From assembly GCA_040235505.1 (NCBI GenBank), contig JBECKW010000230.1, positions 1 through 40,282 on the forward strand: a stretch of 40,282 nt of DNA, given 5' to 3'. Position 1 is the stretch's first letter. The number at the start of each line of letters is the position of its first letter. The position numbers and the translations under genes are program-made. The notes beneath the pieces are model-generated. The model was not told where the DNA came from and did no database searches. It worked only from the letters and a program-made list of their open reading frames with translations. This stretch comes from JBECKW01 sp040235505 (GTDB lineage Bacteria > Desulfobacterota > Desulfobacteria > Desulfobacterales > JAFDDL01). Positions 18,361-26,774 of this stretch are shown here, one piece after another.

Positions 18361-18936
18361 GTGACACTCAGCAGGGAACATATCAGGCGGATAAAGGGTG
18401 CCCTTCTGCTCGCAGGCATCCTGATCCTTGGCAGCGTGCTGGTGTTGTTTTTAGTCCACCAGGAAGAAACACTTCCCAATCGATCTGATATTTCTCCCGA
18501 AGAACGCAGCGCGACAGTATCTTTGAAAGGAATTATTCACGCAGACATTCAAGACGGAGTGCAGGACTGGTTGCTGAAAGCCGAATCCGCCGAACTTCAC
18601 ACGGATGAAAAAAAAGCCTTTCTTTCGTCAATACAGGCGACGTTCTTCGACCGCAATGGTGAGCCAGTGGTCCTGTCGGCCGAATCCGGGACCTGGAATA
18701 CGGATTCAAATGACCTTGAAGTCAGCGGCAATGTTATGCTAAAAAATAAACAATATGAGATGCGGACTGAAAGGCTTACGTACGCCTACGATAAGCGGAT
18801 GTTTGAAACCCAATCCCCAGTCGCAATTCATGGTTTTATGAATCAGACGGCGAGTGGTATGACGTATTTCCTGGACTCCGGGCAAATTGATTTTAGGAAT
18901 GTGGAAGGTGAAATCGGAAATGGTGATGCATCCTGA
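18361..18936 (+). CDS. lptC: Lipopolysaccharide export protein LptC
   Basis: This 191-residue protein starts with GTG. One N-terminal membrane anchor (about residues 13-33, GALLLAGILILGSVLVLFLV) precedes a periplasmic beta-jellyroll, with LptC-like repeats such as SAESGTWNTDSNDLEVSGNV and ENKQYEMRTERLTY-like MLKNKQYEMRTERLTYAYDK. LptC sits in the inner-membrane LptB2FGC complex and passes lipopolysaccharide to LptA. Sequence conservation in this family is low, so the call rests on topology, these motifs and the kdsC-lptC-lptA-lptB gene order. Its end overlaps the lptA start. Confidence 0.88.
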   Translation: MTLSREHIRRIKGALLLAGILILGSVLVLFLVHQEETLPNRSDISPEERSATVSLKGIIHADIQDGVQDWLLKAESAELHTDEKKAFLSSIQATFFDRNGEPVVLSAESGTWNTDSNDLEVSGNVMLKNKQYEMRTERLTYAYDKRMFETQSPVAIHGFMNQTASGMTYFLDSGQIDFRNVEGEIGNGDAS

Positions 18937-19441
18937 ATTAAATAGAAACCGATTCTGGTCAGGCATATTGACGTTCTTTTTCATCGCGACCGTTCTTGCG
19001 GTTGCTTTTTGTTTTGACTTTTCGTCGGCTACGGCAGCCGCCCAGGATAAAAGCACATCCGCCGAACAGAAAACAAAGGCTATCAAGATTTCGGCGGATA
19101 AATCTGAAATCAATCCTTCGGAATCCAGCATGGAATATTCCGGAAATGTAAATATTTCAGTGGGTCCGACAGTTATTACCGCCGATAATGTACAGATTTT
19201 CTTTAAAAAGGCTACAGATTCAAAATTATCTCAAGATCCGGAATCTGTTAAAAAGGTAATTGCAGACGGAAACGTCCGCATCGTTACTGAAAACCTTACA
19301 GCGACTTGCCGGGAAGCGGTCTACGATGCAGAGGCAAAAACACTTGTGCTGTCAGGAACAGAAGAAACACCTGCGACGCTGGTAACCGACAAGGTGGATT
19401 CTTCATGCAAAAAAATCATTTACAAAGGATTTACCCTGTAA
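18920..19441 (+). CDS. lptA: Lipopolysaccharide transport periplasmic protein LptA
   Basis: About 173 residues. An N-terminal signal peptide (hydrophobic ILTFFFIATVLAVAFCF, likely cleaved near the following Ala-rich stretch) precedes an OstA/LptA domain with IKISADKSEINPSESSMEYS, GNVNISVGPTVITADNVQIF and ADGNVRIVTENLTATCREAVY. LptA forms the periplasmic bridge that carries lipopolysaccharide to the outer membrane. I prefer ATG 18920 (GAAGGTG about 10 bases upstream) over a TTG 33 bases earlier; an ATG at 18926 is also possible. The gene overlaps lptC by 17 bases, consistent with coupling. LptF, LptG and LptD are not in the window. Confidence 0.88.
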   Translation: MVMHPELNRNRFWSGILTFFFIATVLAVAFCFDFSSATAAAQDKSTSAEQKTKAIKISADKSEINPSESSMEYSGNVNISVGPTVITADNVQIFFKKATDSKLSQDPESVKKVIADGNVRIVTENLTATCREAVYDAEAKTLVLSGTEETPATLVTDKVDSSCKKIIYKGFTL

Positions 19442-19509
19442 CGCGAGGATAGAGAAGACATTTTGGAGCCGACCGGGAAGAAAACCTCTAATCGTTTGAA
19501 GGGCCATTC

Positions 19510-20232
19510 ATGCCGACATTGTCCTTACATAATTTAGTAAAAAGCTACCGCGGCAGAACCGTTGTGGATCATGTCAGCATGGACGTAAACGGTGGGCAGG
19601 TCACAGGGTTGCTGGGGCCCAACGGTGCCGGCAAAACGACCACTTTTTACATGACCGTGGGGATGATTGCGCCAAACGAGGGAAAGGTGTCCCTGGACGG
19701 AGAAGATATTACGGAACATCCCATGCATGTCCGGGCCCGAAAAGGTGTCGGGTATCTTCCCCAGGAATCCTCCGTATTCCGGAAGCTTACCGTCAAAGAT
19801 AATATCCTCGCCATCCTGCAGCTTCTTCCCATTTCAAGTACCGAACAGAAAGAAAGGGCCGACCGCCTTTTGGAAGAGCTCGGCATCTCCCACGTGGCCG
19901 ACCAGAAGGCGTCCGTTCTCTCGGGGGGTGAGCGTCGCCGGCTCGAAATTTCCAGGGCACTTGCCACCGGCCCTTCTTTCATGCTACTGGATGAACCCTT
20001 TGCCGGAATCGACCCGATTGCGGTATCGGACATTAAGAAAATCATTGGACATCTTAAGTCAAAAGGCATCGGAATACTGATTTCCGACCATAATGTCAGG
20101 GAGACACTCAGCGTTTGTGACAACGCATATATTTTAAACAGCGGAAAGGTCATCGAGTCCGGACCGCCGGAACAAATCGCCCGAAGCGAAACCGCGTGTA
20201 AGGTTTATCTCGGCAATGAATTCAGGTTGTAG
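19510..20232 (+). CDS. lptB: Lipopolysaccharide export ABC transporter ATP-binding protein LptB
   Basis: This 240-residue ATPase powers lipopolysaccharide extraction from the inner membrane. Walker A is GPNGAGKT (36-43), the Q-loop is YLPQESSVFRKLTV, the ABC signature is LSGGE (136-140), Walker B ends in LLDEPFAGIDP (D160, E161) and the H-loop is ISDHNVRETL. These are the LptB hallmarks. GAAGGG lies 6 bases before the ATG. It follows lptA by 68 bases, and rpoN begins 2 bases after its stop. Confidence 0.97.
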   Translation: MPTLSLHNLVKSYRGRTVVDHVSMDVNGGQVTGLLGPNGAGKTTTFYMTVGMIAPNEGKVSLDGEDITEHPMHVRARKGVGYLPQESSVFRKLTVKDNILAILQLLPISSTEQKERADRLLEELGISHVADQKASVLSGGERRRLEISRALATGPSFMLLDEPFAGIDPIAVSDIKKIIGHLKSKGIGILISDHNVRETLSVCDNAYILNSGKVIESGPPEQIARSETACKVYLGNEFRL

Positions 20233-20234
20233 CC

Positions 20235-21665
20235 ATGGCAATTGAACTTCGACAACAACTCAAACTCGCCCAGCAACTGGTCATGACACCCCAGCTGCAG
20301 ATGGCCATCAAGCTCCTTCAGCTTTCACGCCTGGAACTGCAAAACACGATTCAACAGGAACTCATCGAAAATCCGGCCCTCGAAGAAGTCCTGGACGGAA
20401 GTTCCGAAGAACATGCCGAAGAGCAGCCCGCCGTTCAACCTGAGGAAACCCCCTCCAAGGAAGTCACCGTCGACGAAACCATTCGCGAGGATTTCGATTG
20501 GCAGAACTATCTCGACGAATACAACTCCACGGGACGCACCAAGTTCGAAATCGAGGCAAAGGACGCGCCCCAGTACGAAACCTTCATTGCACAAAAAGAA
20601 TCCCTTAGCGATCACTTGCTCTGGCAGCTTCTCATGACCCTGCCGTCACCCGAAGAAGAAAAAGTCGGCAGCACCATCATCGGCAATGTCAACCAGGACG
20701 GATACCTGGAAATATCCGTGGAGGAGATTTCCCAGCTTACGGACTCCACTCCGGATTTTGTCCGGAATGTTCTTTCCCTGATGCAGACGTTTGATCCCAT
20801 CGGGGTCTGCGCACGGGATCTGTCCGAATGTCTTTTGATTCAGGCCAAGCATTTCGGGTTGATCAACCCGGTCGTGACCGAAATCATTCAGAATCACCTC
20901 CACAACCTTGAGAATAAAAATTATAAGGCCATCAGCAAGGCATTGAAAGTCAATATCCAGGAAGTTGTCACCGTCGTCAACATCATCAAGCGCCTGGAAC
21001 CGCGGCCCGGTCTTCAGTATTCCTCCGAAGAACCCCAATATATTACGCCGGACATCTATGTTTATAAACTGGAAGACGAATACGTCATCATGCTCAACGA
21101 TGACGGCATGCCCAAGCTCAGGGTCAATTCTTTTTACCGTAACGCCGTTTCGGACGGCAAAGAAATAAAGGGGGCTACCAAAGACTATCTTCAGGAAAAA
21201 TTGCGATCTGCAGCCTGGCTCATCCGAAGTATTCATCAACGTCAGAAGACCATCTACAGGGTTATGGAAAGCATTGTCAAGTTTCAGAGAGAATTCTTTG
21301 ACAAGGGGATTTCATACCTGAAACCGATGGTGCTCCGGGATGTGGCCCAGGACATCAGCATGCACGAATCGACCATCAGCCGGGTCACCACCAACAAGTA
21401 TGCATATACACCCCAGGGCATTTTTGAGTTGAAGTATTTTTTCAACAGCTCCATCAGCAGGATCCATGGAGAGGCCATCGCTTCGGCAAGCGTCATGGAA
21501 AAAATCAAACAGATTATTGAAAACGAAAACCCGAAAAAGCCCCACAGCGACAGTAAAATTGCCGAAATGCTGAGCGATGCAAATATCGATATCGCCAGAA
21601 GAACGGTGGCCAAGTATCGCGAAATGATGCGAGTGCTTCCATCCAATAAACGCAAACAGTATTAG
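20235..21665 (+). CDS. rpoN: RNA polymerase sigma-54 factor
   Basis: This 476-residue protein is sigma-54. It has the Gln/Leu-rich activator-interaction region I (about 1-50, with QLKLAQQLVMTPQLQMAIKL), an acidic region II (about 55-100), the core-binding domain, and a C-terminal RpoN box ARRTVAKYRE at 454-463 that contacts the -24 element. It directs transcription only with AAA+ activators such as the two encoded at 27248 and 28974. The sequence is complete and the length is normal. The start is 2 bases after lptB with no strong ribosome site, so coupling is likely. Confidence 0.97.
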   Translation: MAIELRQQLKLAQQLVMTPQLQMAIKLLQLSRLELQNTIQQELIENPALEEVLDGSSEEHAEEQPAVQPEETPSKEVTVDETIREDFDWQNYLDEYNSTGRTKFEIEAKDAPQYETFIAQKESLSDHLLWQLLMTLPSPEEEKVGSTIIGNVNQDGYLEISVEEISQLTDSTPDFVRNVLSLMQTFDPIGVCARDLSECLLIQAKHFGLINPVVTEIIQNHLHNLENKNYKAISKALKVNIQEVVTVVNIIKRLEPRPGLQYSSEEPQYITPDIYVYKLEDEYVIMLNDDGMPKLRVNSFYRNAVSDGKEIKGATKDYLQEKLRSAAWLIRSIHQRQKTIYRVMESIVKFQREFFDKGISYLKPMVLRDVAQDISMHESTISRVTTNKYAYTPQGIFELKYFFNSSISRIHGEAIASASVMEKIKQIIENENPKKPHSDSKIAEMLSDANIDIARRTVAKYREMMRVLPSNKRKQY

Positions 21666-21676
21666 GAGGTTCGCCT

Positions 21677-22210
21677 ATGCAGCTATCCGTCACATTCAAG
21701 AATATTGACCCATCCGATCATCTAAAAGCATATTTACAGGAAAAACTGGACCGACTTGACAAACTCCTCGACAATCCCGCCGAAGCCAATGTCGCACTGT
21801 CTGTCCAAAAACACCGACACATAGCGGAAGTCAATATCAGCGCGGATCGTCTGACCATCATCGGAAAAGAAGAGACCAGCGATTTATATTCAGCCATTGA
21901 CATGGTATCCGACAAGCTTGAAAAGCAGATCAAAAAAGGCAAGCAGAAAATCAGAAGCCATCGTAATGCATCCAAAGCAAAAGCCAGGGATATGCTCTCG
22001 CCTGAACCAGGTGTTTCCGAAGAGGACCGATCTAAAGAAATACTGATTAAAAACATAGAATATAAACCGATGGACATCGAGGAGGCAGCCATGCAGATGG
22101 AACTCGTCCCCGATAATTTCCTGGTATTCACCAATTCGAAAACAGAAAGGGTCAACGTCATCTATCGACGAAATGACGGACATTTCGGCCTGATCCAGCC
22201 GAGCGAATAA
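21677..22210 (+). CDS. hpf: Ribosome hibernation-promoting factor, long form
   Basis: The protein has 177 residues. The N-terminal ribosome-binding domain (about 1-105: MQLSVTFKNIDPSDHLKAYL and a basic KKGKQKIRSHR stretch) is joined by a linker to the C-terminal dimerisation domain (about 120-177, ending YRRNDGHFGLIQP). This long form dimerises 70S ribosomes into 100S particles on its own in other bacteria, unlike the short enterobacterial HPF. AGGAGG lies about 8 bases upstream of the ATG. The position after rpoN is conserved widely. Confidence 0.95.
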   Translation: MQLSVTFKNIDPSDHLKAYLQEKLDRLDKLLDNPAEANVALSVQKHRHIAEVNISADRLTIIGKEETSDLYSAIDMVSDKLEKQIKKGKQKIRSHRNASKAKARDMLSPEPGVSEEDRSKEILIKNIEYKPMDIEEAAMQMELVPDNFLVFTNSKTERVNVIYRRNDGHFGLIQPSE

Positions 22211-22279
22211 CAATAAGTATTTTCCCCGAAGGAAGGGTCTGTTGCGTATTATTATGAAGGCATGCGTGGTGAAACAACG

Positions 22280-22744
22280 ATGAAAATACTGGACGTACTG
22301 AAAAAAGATTCGATTACCGTCGACCTGAAAGCCACTGATAAAGAGGGGGTTCTGGAAGAGCTCGTGGCTTCGGTTTCAAAATTCTCAAACGCCAGCGCTG
22401 AAGAAATGGTTCGTGTATTAGTTGACCGGGAAAAACTGGGGAGTACCGGTATCGGCAACGGTATCGGTATCCCCCATGGGAAACTGAAGGGTCTGGAACA
22501 GCTCGTGCTTGGATTCGGGATCAGTCGAAAGGGGGTTGATTTTGAATCCATGGACAATCGACCGACCTATTTGTTTTTTCTTCTGATCACCCCCGAGAAT
22601 TCAACGGGGCCACATCTGAAACTGCTGGCAAGAATTTCCAAGATTCTCAAAAGTGTACCCTTCAGGGAAAAGCTTATGAACGCTTCCAGCCAGGATGAAA
22701 TATACGAAATCATCAAGGAAGCCGATGATGCAACTGAATTGTAG
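22280..22744 (+). CDS. ptsN: PTS IIA-like nitrogen-regulatory protein PtsN
   Basis: About 154 residues of an EIIA fructose/nitrogen-type domain. The phosphorylated His is H66 in NGIGIPHGKLKG. In the nitrogen PTS, PtsN is phosphorylated by PtsP through NPr and adjusts potassium, phosphate and nitrogen responses rather than moving sugar. I prefer ATG 22280, with GGTGA about 8 bases upstream, over ATG 22262, where GAAGG is too close. The gene lies between hpf and rapZ as in many proteobacteria, but the NPr gene that commonly follows rapZ is missing here. Confidence 0.93.
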   Translation: MKILDVLKKDSITVDLKATDKEGVLEELVASVSKFSNASAEEMVRVLVDREKLGSTGIGNGIGIPHGKLKGLEQLVLGFGISRKGVDFESMDNRPTYLFFLLITPENSTGPHLKLLARISKILKSVPFREKLMNASSQDEIYEIIKEADDATEL

Positions 22745-22758
22745 GCCGGGGGTTCCGC

Positions 22759-23622
22759 GTGGCTTCCGAATCCATTTTTATCATCAGCGGTTATTCCGGG
22801 TCCGGTAAAAGCACCGCGTTGACAGCTTTTGAAGATGCAGGATTCTATTGCGTCGACAACCTGCCTGTGGCGCTCCTTCCGAAGTTCCTGGATCTCACCT
22901 CCGTAAGCATCCAGGGAAAAAGTGGGTTTGCATTTGTTATGGACCTGCGGGAAAAAGGGTTCCTGGAAAAATATCCGGATGTTTTTAAGTCCCTTCAAAG
23001 CCAGGGAAACCATGTACAAATCCTTTTTTTAGAGGCGGATGAAAAAATTCTGCTGCAGAGATTCAGCCAAACCAGACGCCAACATCCATTGGCTAAAAAC
23101 GGTGAGCTCCTCAAAGGCATTCAAACCGAAAAGATACAACTCCAGGCACTGAGAAGCACAGCCGACAGAGTCATCGATACGTCCAATTACAACATACATG
23201 ATCTAAAAGCGGTTATTCGCGACATCGCGAAAAAAGGCAGAACCGATTCGCCGACTTCCATCCATATTTTATCTTTTGGATATAAGTACGGAACCCCTCC
23301 CGATGCGGATCTGATAATCGATGTTCGTTTTCTTTCGAATCCATTTTTCGTCCCCGAACTGAAACCGCTGACAGGGGAGATGGAGCCGGTGAGGCAATTC
23401 GTGTTAAATGACCCGAATTGCAAGTCTTTTATTGATAAGTACTTGGATCTTTTAATGTTCCTTCTTCCTCTATATGAGAGAGAAGGAAAATCATACCTCA
23501 CCATTGCCGTCGGATGCACCGGAGGCAAACACCGCTCGGTCGCCATCGCAGGCGTCCTTTTCGAACACTTGAAAAAACCCGGTGTTCACATTACTATTTC
23601 CCACAGAGATATAGAACAGTAG
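22759..23622 (+). CDS. rapZ: RNase adapter protein RapZ (YvcJ family)
   Basis: This 287-residue protein starts with GTG. It has Walker A GYSGSGKST at 11-19, a Walker B-like LFLEADEKILLQRF segment, and the conserved C-terminal GCTGGKHRSVAIAG characteristic of RapZ. In E. coli it binds glucosamine-6-phosphate and directs RNase E to the GlmZ/GlmY small RNAs to control amino-sugar synthesis. Whether those RNAs exist here is unknown. The gene follows ptsN by 14 bases and ends just before rimI. A role in amino-sugar balance would fit the other cell-envelope genes nearby, but that is inference. Confidence 0.95.
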   Translation: MASESIFIISGYSGSGKSTALTAFEDAGFYCVDNLPVALLPKFLDLTSVSIQGKSGFAFVMDLREKGFLEKYPDVFKSLQSQGNHVQILFLEADEKILLQRFSQTRRQHPLAKNGELLKGIQTEKIQLQALRSTADRVIDTSNYNIHDLKAVIRDIAKKGRTDSPTSIHILSFGYKYGTPPDADLIIDVRFLSNPFFVPELKPLTGEMEPVRQFVLNDPNCKSFIDKYLDLLMFLLPLYEREGKSYLTIAVGCTGGKHRSVAIAGVLFEHLKKPGVHITISHRDIEQ

Positions 23623-23625
23623 GTA

Positions 23626-24147
23626 GTGCCATTTTCAAATACTGATCCCCCTCAGGGGGCTCCCCGGGAATTTAGCGAAATGATGGGTCGCATCTATTTA
23701 ATGACGGAATCGGACATTAGATCCGTTGTGGATATTGAACGGATGTGTTTTCCGGTCCCCTGGGGATATCAATCTTTTCTGGCGGAATACAACAACCCGT
23801 ATTCATTGAATTTTGTGATAAAAGAGCCGGATTCCCTTGAAAACAATCACATTTATGCATATAGTTGCAATCATGTTGTCGGAAACGAGCTGTCAATTTT
23901 AAAAATGGCGGTGTCCCCGGAAAAACGACGCCTTGGTTATGCAGAGCACCTCCTTGGTACCGTTATTCACCGGGCAATACAGAAAGGAGCAACGGAAGCA
24001 TTTCTGGAAGTACGACCTTCAAATTATAAGGCCCAAGCTCTTTACCGTAAACTGGGCTTTCGGGTAATCGGTACCCGGCCCAACTATTATCCTGAAACAG
24101 GGGAAGATGCCCTGATGATGATGAAAATCCTAAAGGAGATATCATGA
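23626..24147 (+). CDS. rimI: GNAT N-acetyltransferase, RimI-like
   Basis: This is a GNAT fold with IRSVVDIERMCFPVPW at the start of the domain, acetyl-CoA-binding motif VSPEKRRLGYAEHLL and the C-terminal EVRPSNYKAQALYRKLGFR, the signature of RimI, which acetylates the N-terminus of ribosomal protein S18. The GTG at 23626 gives 173 residues; an internal ATG near 23680 would give a length closer to the usual RimI (about 150). The longer start has no good ribosome site but could be coupled to rapZ 3 bases away. The stop overlaps the gap ATG. Another protein-acetylating substrate is possible. Confidence 0.85.
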   Translation: MPFSNTDPPQGAPREFSEMMGRIYLMTESDIRSVVDIERMCFPVPWGYQSFLAEYNNPYSLNFVIKEPDSLENNHIYAYSCNHVVGNELSILKMAVSPEKRRLGYAEHLLGTVIHRAIQKGATEAFLEVRPSNYKAQALYRKLGFRVIGTRPNYYPETGEDALMMMKILKEIS

Positions 24148-25145
24148 ACGTGAAGATAGGCATCAATGGTTTCGGCAGAATCGGACGCATGGTATTCCGT
24201 GCCGCCCTCAAGCATCCCAATGTTGAAGTAGTGGCCATCAACGACTTGACGGACGCAGCGACAATGGCTCACCTCCTCAAATATGATTCCGTACATGGAA
24301 AACTGGACGCTGAAATAGCGGTAGGGGAAAACGCCATCGAGGTGAACGGAAAATCGATTTCTATTACCTCCGTGAAAGATCCGGCGCAATGCGCCTGGAA
24401 TAATCTTGGGGTTGAATTGGTGGCTGAGTGTACGGGGCTTTTCCGGGACAGGGAAAGCGCCGGGAAACACCTTGCCGCCGGGGCTCGAAAAGTCATCATC
24501 TCCGCACCGGCCAAGGATCCTGATATTACCATTGTGATGGGGGTCAACAATAACCAGTACGATCCACGACAGCATCATATTATCTCCAATGCCTCATGCA
24601 CCACCAACTGCCTGGCGCCGGTGGCCAAAGTGCTTCTCGAGAATTTTGGAATCGAATCCGGCCTCATGACGACGATCCACTCCTATACGGGGGATCAGCG
24701 GCTCCTGGATTTTCCGCATAAAGATCTTCGCCGGGCTCGTTCGGCTGCCCTGTCCATGATCCCCACCACCACCGGCGCGGCCAAAGCCGTTGCGCTCGTA
24801 CTTCCGGATCTGTCAGGCAAATTGAACGGCCTCGCCATCCGGGTGCCGACCCCCAATGTCTCCATTGTTGATTTCGTGGCCGTTGTCGAAAAATCGGGGG
24901 TGACCATCTCAGACATAAACGACGCCCTGAAAAGCGCTTCGGAAAACGCCCTGTCCGGGATATTGGGCTATTGCGAGGAACCGCTCGTTTCATCGGATTT
25001 CAACGGCGTTTCTTTGTCCTCCATCGTGGATGCGCCCACCACACATGTCATGGGACGGATGGTAAAGGTCCTCTCCTGGTATGACAACGAAACCGGCTAC
25101 TCCCAGCGCATGGTGGATCTGGCGGCAATGATCGGCGGAAAATAA
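24144..25145 (+). CDS. gap: Glyceraldehyde-3-phosphate dehydrogenase, type I
   Basis: This 333-residue glycolytic enzyme converts glyceraldehyde-3-phosphate to 1,3-bisphosphoglycerate with NAD. The dinucleotide motif is INGFGRIGR (7-15). The catalytic Cys is C152 in SNASCTTNC, and TGAAKAVALVLPDLSGKLNG followed by IRVPTPNVSIVDF is standard for GapA-type enzymes. AAAGGAG lies 6 bases before the ATG, which overlaps the rimI stop by 4 bases. tpiA follows 31 bases later. The phosphoglycerate kinase gene that often lies between the two is absent. Confidence 0.97.
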   Translation: MNVKIGINGFGRIGRMVFRAALKHPNVEVVAINDLTDAATMAHLLKYDSVHGKLDAEIAVGENAIEVNGKSISITSVKDPAQCAWNNLGVELVAECTGLFRDRESAGKHLAAGARKVIISAPAKDPDITIVMGVNNNQYDPRQHHIISNASCTTNCLAPVAKVLLENFGIESGLMTTIHSYTGDQRLLDFPHKDLRRARSAALSMIPTTTGAAKAVALVLPDLSGKLNGLAIRVPTPNVSIVDFVAVVEKSGVTISDINDALKSASENALSGILGYCEEPLVSSDFNGVSLSSIVDAPTTHVMGRMVKVLSWYDNETGYSQRMVDLAAMIGGK

Positions 25146-25176
25146 CACGGGTGATTTTTAAGACAGGAGATCCTCA

Positions 25177-25935
25177 ATGGCAGATCGCACACCAATGATC
25201 GCAGGAAACTGGAAAATGTACAAAACCGTTCCCGAAGCAATCGAATCGGCCAGGAAACTGGCTGAACTCATGCTTCCGGAACCAGCTGGTGTCGAGGTAA
25301 TGATTGCACCTGCATTTCCCGCCTTATATCCGGTAGGACAAATAATTTCGGAAAGCTGCGTCCGATTGGGGGCGCAAAACATGTACTGGGAAGCCGAAGG
25401 CGCCTTCACCGGGGAGGTCGCTCCCGGCATGCTGGTTTCTTCCGGATGCAGTCATGTCATTCTGGGGCATTCCGAGAGGCGCCAGTTTTTCGGTGAAACG
25501 GATCAAACCATCAATCGCAAGATATCCGCCACCTTGAAAAATAATCTGACCCCGGTTTTTTGCATCGGAGAAACCAACGATGAAAGGGAACAAAACAAGA
25601 CCTTTTCTGTTCTTGACAAACAAATGGAAATGGGGTTATTAGGGTTCTCCGCTGAGGCGCTAGATCCGCTGGTACTTGCCTATGAGCCGGTTTGGGCCAT
25701 CGGGACCGGCAAAACGGCCACCAGCGAGCAGGCCCAGGAAGTTCATGCGTATCTAAGGCAATGGGTGGAAAAAAAATTCGGCAACACGCTTGCCAAATCC
25801 ATTCGGATACTGTATGGAGGAAGCGTCAAACCGGACAACATTAGGGGACTGATGGCAATGCCCGATATCGACGGCGCACTTGTCGGAGGGGCAAGCCTTG
25901 ACCCTGAATCATTCGCACGGATTGTGCGATATTAA
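25177..25935 (+). CDS. tpiA: Triosephosphate isomerase
   Basis: This 252-residue (beta/alpha)8 enzyme interconverts dihydroxyacetone phosphate and glyceraldehyde-3-phosphate. The active-site residues are present: N11 and K13 in AGNWKMYK, H98 in VILGHSERR, and E170 in LAYEPVWAIGTGKTA. The phosphate loop ILYGGSVKPDNI is also clear. CAGGAG precedes the ATG. It lies between gap and secG, the common tpiA-secG arrangement. Confidence 0.97.
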   Translation: MADRTPMIAGNWKMYKTVPEAIESARKLAELMLPEPAGVEVMIAPAFPALYPVGQIISESCVRLGAQNMYWEAEGAFTGEVAPGMLVSSGCSHVILGHSERRQFFGETDQTINRKISATLKNNLTPVFCIGETNDEREQNKTFSVLDKQMEMGLLGFSAEALDPLVLAYEPVWAIGTGKTATSEQAQEVHAYLRQWVEKKFGNTLAKSIRILYGGSVKPDNIRGLMAMPDIDGALVGGASLDPESFARIVRY

Positions 25936-25963
25936 CAATAGCTGAAAGGCGTTTGTTTTCATT

Positions 25964-26314
25964 ATGACAGCTCTGCTGATTTTTTTTCATATTATCATAT
26001 GCATTGCGCTGGTTCTGATTGTTCTGCTTCAGACAGGAAAAGGCGCTGATATGGGCGCAACGTTCGGCGGAGGATCAAGCCAAACGCTTTTCGGGAGTAC
26101 CGGCGCGTCGACTTTCCTCACAAAGTCAACAACTTTCGTGGCGGTTGCATTCATGGTCACATCCCTTGCACTTGCTTATTTGTCGGCGAACCGTCATGGG
26201 GAATACAAATCTGTTACGAAAAATAATGCGCCCATTGAACAAAAGGCGAACATTCCCTCTGATACTTCTTCCGGGACGGGTTCGGGGCAATCGCAACCCC
26301 CTGCTTCCAACTGA
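25964..26314 (+). CDS. secG: Preprotein translocase subunit SecG
   Basis: This 116-residue protein has the SecG layout. A first membrane helix (about residues 2-22) is followed by VLLQTGKGADMGATFGGGSS, which is highly conserved in SecG, then a second helix (about 50-72) and a hydrophilic Ser/Gly/Pro-rich tail. SecG assists SecYEG-dependent protein export. A ribosome site AAAGGCG lies about 12 bases before the ATG. It sits immediately upstream of a tRNA-Leu gene, as often in bacteria. Confidence 0.95.
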   Translation: MTALLIFFHIIICIALVLIVLLQTGKGADMGATFGGGSSQTLFGSTGASTFLTKSTTFVAVAFMVTSLALAYLSANRHGEYKSVTKNNAPIEQKANIPSDTSSGTGSGQSQPPASN

Positions 26315-26347
26315 GGTCGTTATATAGATCAGCTGCAAATAGATAAA

Positions 26348-26433
26348 GCCGAAGTGGTGGAATTTGGTAGACACGCTATCTTGAGGGGGTAGTGGGGAGA
26401 CCCGTGCCGGTTCAAATCCGGCCTTCGGCACCA
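26348..26433 (+). tRNA. tRNA-Leu (anticodon GAG)
   Basis: The cloverleaf folds cleanly. Acceptor GCCGAAG pairs with CTTCGGC, the anticodon stem CTATC/GGTAG encloses TTGAGGG (anticodon GAG, reading CUC/CUU), a long variable arm GGG-GAGA-CCC marks a class II tRNA, and the T arm is GCCGG-TTCAAAT-CCGGC. The CCA end is encoded (26431-26433). Confidence 0.97.
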
Positions 26434-26440
26434 TTTTAAA

Positions 26441-26467
26441 ACCACCTGCTCCCAGGTGGTTTTTTTG
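26441..26467 (+). terminator. Rho-independent terminator after tRNA-Leu
   Basis: ACCACCTG (26441-26448), loop CTCC and CAGGTGGT (26453-26460) form a perfect 8-bp stem followed by a run of T to 26467. It closes the long + strand gene run. Confidence 0.93.
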
Positions 26468-26774
26468 TGAAATTTTTTTCTAATACCACTTGACATTTCA
26501 GGCAATAATCGACTATTAAGGAAGCACAGTTTCGGCAGGCCTGAGTCCACATACATTTTTCTGGTTTCTTTTTTGCTCTGGTTTGCCATGTGCCTGATTT
26601 CAAGCAGCGCTGTTGAAAAGTGACACCGAACTCTCAATTCAGTCCTCTGGCATCACGCGGAAGGATCCGACTGATTTATCCCAAAACCGGCCATGGCATC
26701 CATCCCGCTTAAAAAAGACCTTATCGCTCCGGTCGATCAATAACTCACAAACCGTTCCTTACTTAGGAGGGGAA
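26468..26774 (+). promoter_or_regulatory. Long leader region of the receiver gene, with a possible sigma-70 promoter
   Basis: There is no gene I can support in these 307 bases. TTGACA at 26490-26495 and TATTAA at 26514-26519, 18 bases apart, could start transcription and would leave a leader of about 250 bases before the GTG start at 26775. I see no riboswitch class or strong hairpin in it. An open frame through the second half continues into the receiver protein, but it lacks a ribosome site and family-like residues. Confidence 0.35.

Noticed and set aside
22211..22279. GG and GC pairs at correct sigma-54 spacing between hpf and ptsN
   Set aside because: The surrounding bases do not match TGGCAC; only the two dinucleotides fit by chance.
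26613..26774. N-terminal extension of the receiver protein from an upstream ATG
   Set aside because: The added 54 residues resemble no domain and lack a ribosome site, while AGGAGG directly precedes the GTG at 26775.
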